NCBI GenBank assembly: GCA_013362385.1
Contig: JABFWC010000102.1
Location: forward strand, 1 to 10,278
Reading direction: 5' to 3'
Source: Pseudarthrobacter sp.
GTDB lineage: Bacteria > Actinomycetota > Actinomycetes > Actinomycetales > Micrococcaceae
DNA: 10,278 nt
Part shown: piece by piece, positions 7,056 through 10,278 of the stretch
Numbering within the stretch: position 1 is the stretch's first letter
Layout: each line of letters begins with the position of its first letter
Translations under genes and position numbers: made by a program
The notes under the pieces: model-generated
What the model was told of the DNA's origin: nothing
Seen by the model: only the letters and a program-made list of their open reading frames with translations
Database searches by the model: none

Positions 7056-8645
7056 GTGGGTCGAGGCCGCGATATACGCGACAACGAGGTTGACTTGCAT
7101 GCCGGACCGGGGCCGGTGTCCCGCCACGCCAACGGCGCCGGCCTGGCAGCAGCGCGCCACCTGGGCCCGTTCCGCGGGATGCCGGTGTGGCTCAGGGCCA
7201 TCACGGCCGTTGTGGCCCTGGTTCTCGTGGCCGGCCTGGCCTTTGCCGGGTTTTGGTTCTTCCGCCTCCAGAACAACATCTCCAAGGCACCGTTGAACGC
7301 CGGGGGAGAGGGCACCGAGTCCCCTGTGAGCGATGCTACGGGCCGGATGCAGATCCTGATCCTGGGGTCGGATACCCGTGACGGCAAGAACTCCGAGTAT
7401 GGAACCGCCGACGATTCCACGGGCTACGGCAAGTCCGATGTGATGATGCTGATGGACATCTCCGAGGACAACAAGCGCGTAAACGTCATCAGCTTCCCCC
7501 GCGACCTTCTGGTCGACATTCCCGAATGCAAGGACCGGAAGACCAACAAGGTCTACCCGGCCCGCACCGGCGTCATGATCAATGAGGCGATGAGCGAGGC
7601 CGGCATCGGCTGCGCCGTTGACACCGTCAACAAGATCACCGGCATGCAGGTGGACCACTTCATGATGGCGGACTTCAACGCAGTCAAGGAACTGTCCAAC
7701 GCGGTGGGCGGCGTGGACGTCTGCATCAGCGACGCCGTCTACGACCCCGACTCCCGCCTGCGGCTGCCCGCCGGCACCTCCGCCGTCCAGGGTGAAATGG
7801 CACTCGCCTTCCTCCGCACCCGCCACGCCTTCGCCGACGGCGGGGACCTGGGCCGGATCAGGGCCCAGCAGGGCTTCCTGTCCTCCCTCACCCGCAAGAT
7901 CAAGGACGAGGGGACCTTGTCCGACCCCGCGAAGATGCTGAAGATCGCCGACGTCGTCACCCAGAACCTGACGGTGGATGACGGGCTCGCCTCCATCCCC
8001 ACCCTGCTGACCATCGGCAACCGGCTCAAGGACATCGACACCGGCAAGGTCGCATTCGTGGCGGTGCCCACGACTCCCGCGCCCGTCGACCCCAACCGGC
8101 TGGTGATCGCAGAGCCGGCGGGCGCGCAGCTCTTCTCCGCCCTGCGGAAGAACGTGGACCTGACGGATCCGACCGCGCCCACCACGCCGTCGCCTGCTGA
8201 AACGGCCGCGCCCTCCGCGGCGCCGACGGAAACGGCCAGCCCTGTGCCTGCTTACAACAAGGCCATCCAGCCCGTAACCGTCGCAAACGGAAGCGGCGTC
8301 GCCGGCCGCGCACAGGAACTTGTCCAGGCCCTGGTATCCGGCGGCTTCACGCAAACAAGCCAGTTCCAGGCCCAGCCGATAGCCAAGACAGCGGTGTACT
8401 ACGGCAACGGTTTCGCCGACGTGGCCACCGACGTCGCAGCCATGCTCGGCATTCCGGCAACCCTTATGATCCCCGCGCCCGGCGTCACCGGGGTGCAGGT
8501 CTACGTTGGAAGCGACTTCACCACCGGCACCACCTTCGGGACAGCATCCGGAACGGGCGCGGCCGCCCTGCCGCAGGACATCGTCAACCAGACCGCGGGG
8601 GACAAGGTGTGCCAGCAGGCCAACCCTGCCCTGATCGTCCGGTAG
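7056..8645 (+). CDS. LCP (LytR-CpsA-Psr) family cell-wall polymer ligase with LytR_C domain
   Basis: An LCP phosphotransferase, a family that joins lipid-linked wall glycopolymers (teichoic acid, arabinogalactan or capsule, depending on species) to peptidoglycan on the outer face of the membrane. It is 529 residues. A short cytoplasmic N-terminus is followed by one membrane segment at about 47-69. The LCP domain spans about 97-285: ILGSDTR with Asp106 and Arg108, SDVMML (127-132), ISFPRDLLVDIP with Arg149, MINEA (174-178), VGGVDVCI (217-224), FLRTRH with Arg254 and Arg256, and LGRIRAQQ (265-272). These Arg/Asp residues are the pyrophosphate and Mg2+ binders of the family, so it looks active. 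A Thr/Pro/Ala-rich linker (370-399) leads to a LytR_C domain (about 405-487). A tail with Cys519 ends the protein. The GTG start at 7056 has AGGAAGG 8 bases upstream. Older 'transcriptional regulator' labels for this family are misleading. The polymer it transfers is not evident. Confidence 0.94.
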   Translation: MGRGRDIRDNEVDLHAGPGPVSRHANGAGLAAARHLGPFRGMPVWLRAITAVVALVLVAGLAFAGFWFFRLQNNISKAPLNAGGEGTESPVSDATGRMQILILGSDTRDGKNSEYGTADDSTGYGKSDVMMLMDISEDNKRVNVISFPRDLLVDIPECKDRKTNKVYPARTGVMINEAMSEAGIGCAVDTVNKITGMQVDHFMMADFNAVKELSNAVGGVDVCISDAVYDPDSRLRLPAGTSAVQGEMALAFLRTRHAFADGGDLGRIRAQQGFLSSLTRKIKDEGTLSDPAKMLKIADVVTQNLTVDDGLASIPTLLTIGNRLKDIDTGKVAFVAVPTTPAPVDPNRLVIAEPAGAQLFSALRKNVDLTDPTAPTTPSPAETAAPSAAPTETASPVPAYNKAIQPVTVANGSGVAGRAQELVQALVSGGFTQTSQFQAQPIAKTAVYYGNGFADVATDVAAMLGIPATLMIPAPGVTGVQVYVGSDFTTGTTFGTASGTGAAALPQDIVNQTAGDKVCQQANPALIVR

Positions 8646-8693
8646 TGCTCGCCGCTTGTTCGGGAACCGCGGGTTGAACGCCGCGCACTGACG

Positions 8694-8729
8694 GAAAACG
8701 GGCCCCGCCGCAAGGCGGGGCCCGTTTTC
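8694..8729. terminator. Bidirectional intrinsic terminator between LCP and M13 genes
   Basis: GAAAACGGGCCCCGCC and its exact reverse complement form a perfect 16-bp stem closed by a GCAA tetraloop (GNRA type). The ends give TTTTC on the plus strand, and the mirror GAAAA gives TTTTC on the minus strand. It sits 48 bases after the LCP stop and 7 bases beyond the M13 peptidase stop, so it can end transcription from both sides. Confidence 0.93.
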
Positions 8730-8736
8730 GTGCCGC

Positions 8737-10278
8737 CTACCAGATGCTGACGCGCTCGGCTGGAGGCATCCACATGCCGTCCTGGTCGGTGACGTCAAAC
8801 GCCTCGTGGAACGGATCCAGGTTCTTCGCGATGGCGTTCGTCCTGAACTCGTTGGGGGAGTGGGGATCGGTGGCCAGCCGGCGGATGGCCTCCTCCTGCC
8901 GGATGACCTGGCGCCACCCGGCGGCCCAGGAGGCAAAGAAGCGCTGCTGTCCGGTCAGGCCGTCAAGGACCTCGGGCTCCTTGCCGTCCAGGCTGATCCG
9001 GTACGCCTTGTAGGCGATGGTCAGTCCTGCCAGGTCCCCGATGTTCTCACCCAGGGTGAGGCGGCCGTTCACGTGGTGCCCCGGAGCCGCGCCGGGCGAC
9101 AGTGCCTCGTACTGCGCCACCAGCCGCGCGGTGAGGGCCTCGAACGCCGTTCGGTCTTCGTCCGTCCACCAGTTGCGCAGGGCCCCGCTGCCGTCGAACT
9201 GCGACCCCTGGTCGTCGAAGCCGTGCCCGATCTCGTGCCCGATCACCGCACCGATGCCGCCGTAGTTGACCGCGTCATCGGCGTCGGCCGTAAAGAACGG
9301 GGGCTGCAGGATTGCTGCGGGGAAGACGATCTCGTTCATCATGGGGTGGTAGTAGGCGTTGACCGTCTGCGGGGTCATCAGCCACTTGTTCCGGTCGACC
9401 GGTTTGCCCACCTCGTCAAGGTGCCGGTCGACGTCGGCGTTGTGCGCCCGCTCAACGTTGCCCAGCAGATCATCCGGCTCAATCACCACGGCCGAATAGT
9501 CGATCCACTCGTCGGGGAAGCCGATTTTTGCCCGGAAGGCCTCCAGCTTGCGCAGTGCCTCGGCCTTGGTGTCTTCACCCATCCACGACACGTCGGTGAT
9601 GCTGCGGCGGTAGGCCTCGATGAGGTTCGCCACCAGGGTCTGCATCCGTTCCTTGTGCGTCTCGGGGAAATGCCGGGCAACATAGATCTGCCCCACCGCT
9701 TCGCCCAAGGCCGCTTCCACCACCGCAACCCCGCGCTTCCAGCGGTCCTTGTTCCGGGGTGTGCCGCTGATGGTGGTGCCGTAGAAGGCGAAGTTGGCAT
9801 CCACGAACGCTGCGGACAAATAGGGTGCGGCTGCACTGACGACGCGCATCGCCAGCCACTCCTGCCACGTGGACAGCGGCACTGACTCGAGCAGGCCTGC
9901 GGCGCCGGTGAAGAAATCCGGGGTACTGACGACAATCTCGGCGCGCTTGTCCTGCGCTATCCCGGCGGCCTCGAACCAGGTGGGAAGGAGCGGGAAAAGC
10001 ACGCTGGCCTGCTCCGCTGTCCGCAGGTTGTAGGTCTTTTGCGGATCCCGCAGGGTGACGTTGTCCCAATGGTGCGAGGCCAGCCTGGTCTCCAGGTCCA
10101 CAATGCGGGCTGCCGCGCCGCTTGGGTCGGCCATTCCGGCCAGTGCGAACATCTTCTCCACGTGCGCCGTGTACGCCGAAACGATCGGCGCAAACTTGTC
10201 CTCACGGTAGTAGGACTCGTCCGGAAGGCCGAGGCCGCCCTGCCCCGTGTACAGCAGGACCCGGTCCGGGTTACCCGC
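8737..10278 (-). CDS. M13 family (neprilysin-like) zinc metallopeptidase, N-terminus outside window
   Basis: An M13 zinc endopeptidase (PepO/neprilysin family), probably acting on oligopeptides. The frame stays open to the right edge, so the 513 visible residues lack the start. At about 650-700 residues for the family, roughly 150 are missing, and a signal peptide or membrane anchor cannot be judged. Numbered from the window edge, the GLGLPDESYYR block is at about 13-23, NAYYHPMMNEIVFPAAILQPPFF at about 307-329, the zinc motif HEIGH at 348-352 (bases 9223-9237), and the third ligand motif GENIGD with Glu411 and the catalytic-site Asp415. The C-terminal NEFRTNAIAKNLDPFHEAF and final VSIW are typical. 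All active-site residues in view are present. It is convergent with the LCP gene across a shared terminator. Which peptides it cuts is unknown. Confidence 0.96.
   Translation of the reverse strand, partial: AGNPDRVLLYTGQGGLGLPDESYYREDKFAPIVSAYTAHVEKMFALAGMADPSGAAARIVDLETRLASHHWDNVTLRDPQKTYNLRTAEQASVLFPLLPTWFEAAGIAQDKRAEIVVSTPDFFTGAAGLLESVPLSTWQEWLAMRVVSAAAPYLSAAFVDANFAFYGTTISGTPRNKDRWKRGVAVVEAALGEAVGQIYVARHFPETHKERMQTLVANLIEAYRRSITDVSWMGEDTKAEALRKLEAFRAKIGFPDEWIDYSAVVIEPDDLLGNVERAHNADVDRHLDEVGKPVDRNKWLMTPQTVNAYYHPMMNEIVFPAAILQPPFFTADADDAVNYGGIGAVIGHEIGHGFDDQGSQFDGSGALRNWWTDEDRTAFEALTARLVAQYEALSPGAAPGHHVNGRLTLGENIGDLAGLTIAYKAYRISLDGKEPEVLDGLTGQQRFFASWAAGWRQVIRQEEAIRRLATDPHSPNEFRTNAIAKNLDPFHEAFDVTDQDGMWMPPAERVSIW

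Noticed and set aside
5916..8936. 1006-codon open frame on the minus strand, antisense to era, the LCP gene and the end of the M13 gene
   Set aside because: It crosses two well-supported genes on the other strand and runs straight through a strong terminator. It has no recognisable domain, and its Gly/Asp/Val/His-rich composition is the usual antisense shadow of GC-rich coding DNA.
8806..9885. 359-codon plus-strand open frame opposite the M13 peptidase gene
   Set aside because: Antisense shadow: the minus strand encodes all M13 hallmarks here, and the plus frame shows none of its own.
1..10278. Mobile element, CRISPR array, phage or defence system
   Set aside because: No transposase, integrase, terminal repeats, regularly spaced repeats or defence-type domains were seen; gene content is conserved housekeeping and envelope functions with uniform GC-rich codon use.

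Overview
This is ordinary chromosomal DNA from a high-GC Gram-positive bacterium. The gene order (dnaJ, rsmE, phoH, ybeY, a CNNM/CBS-domain protein, era) is the conserved actinobacterial housekeeping block. The GC-rich codon use, GTG-rich starts and protein sequences look most like Micrococcaceae (Arthrobacter or a relative). The genus is an inference from sequence character, not a database result.

Layout: (1) 1-1801, plus strand: the 3' part of a dnaJ-type co-chaperone gene, its start cut off by the window, then rsmE two bases downstream. (2) 1788-2744, minus strand: a GerMN + Gmad2-like lipoprotein gene running tail-to-tail into rsmE with a 14-base overlap. (3) 2745-3129: a 385-base divergent intergenic region. 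It holds three GATAT-cored units at exact 11-base spacing, a weak promoter candidate for the lipoprotein gene and a -10-like box upstream of phoH. (4) 3130-6959, plus strand: phoH, ybeY, the CNNM/CBS protein and era, packed with 4-, 4- and 17-base overlaps and so almost certainly one operon, closed by a strong GC hairpin. (5) 7056-8645, plus strand: a LytR-CpsA-Psr (LCP) cell-wall ligase with its own -10 box and strong ribosome binding site. (6) 8694-8729: a perfect 16-bp stem with a GCAA loop, which serves as a terminator from both sides. (7) 8737-10278, minus strand: an M13 (neprilysin-type) zinc metallopeptidase whose N-terminus lies beyond the right edge.

How the genes relate: the phoH-ybeY-CNNM-era block is mostly RNA and ribosome biology (YbeY in 16S rRNA processing and ribosome quality control, Era in 30S assembly, PhoH a predicted ATPase linked to RNA metabolism), and RsmE also modifies 16S rRNA. 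DnaJ supplies protein folding. The GerMN lipoprotein and LCP protein act at the cell envelope. I found no mobile element, CRISPR array, tRNA, rRNA or convincing new system. The features most worth checking are the phased GATAT repeats, the lipoprotein gene sitting inside a conserved block, and the altered first zinc motif of DnaJ.
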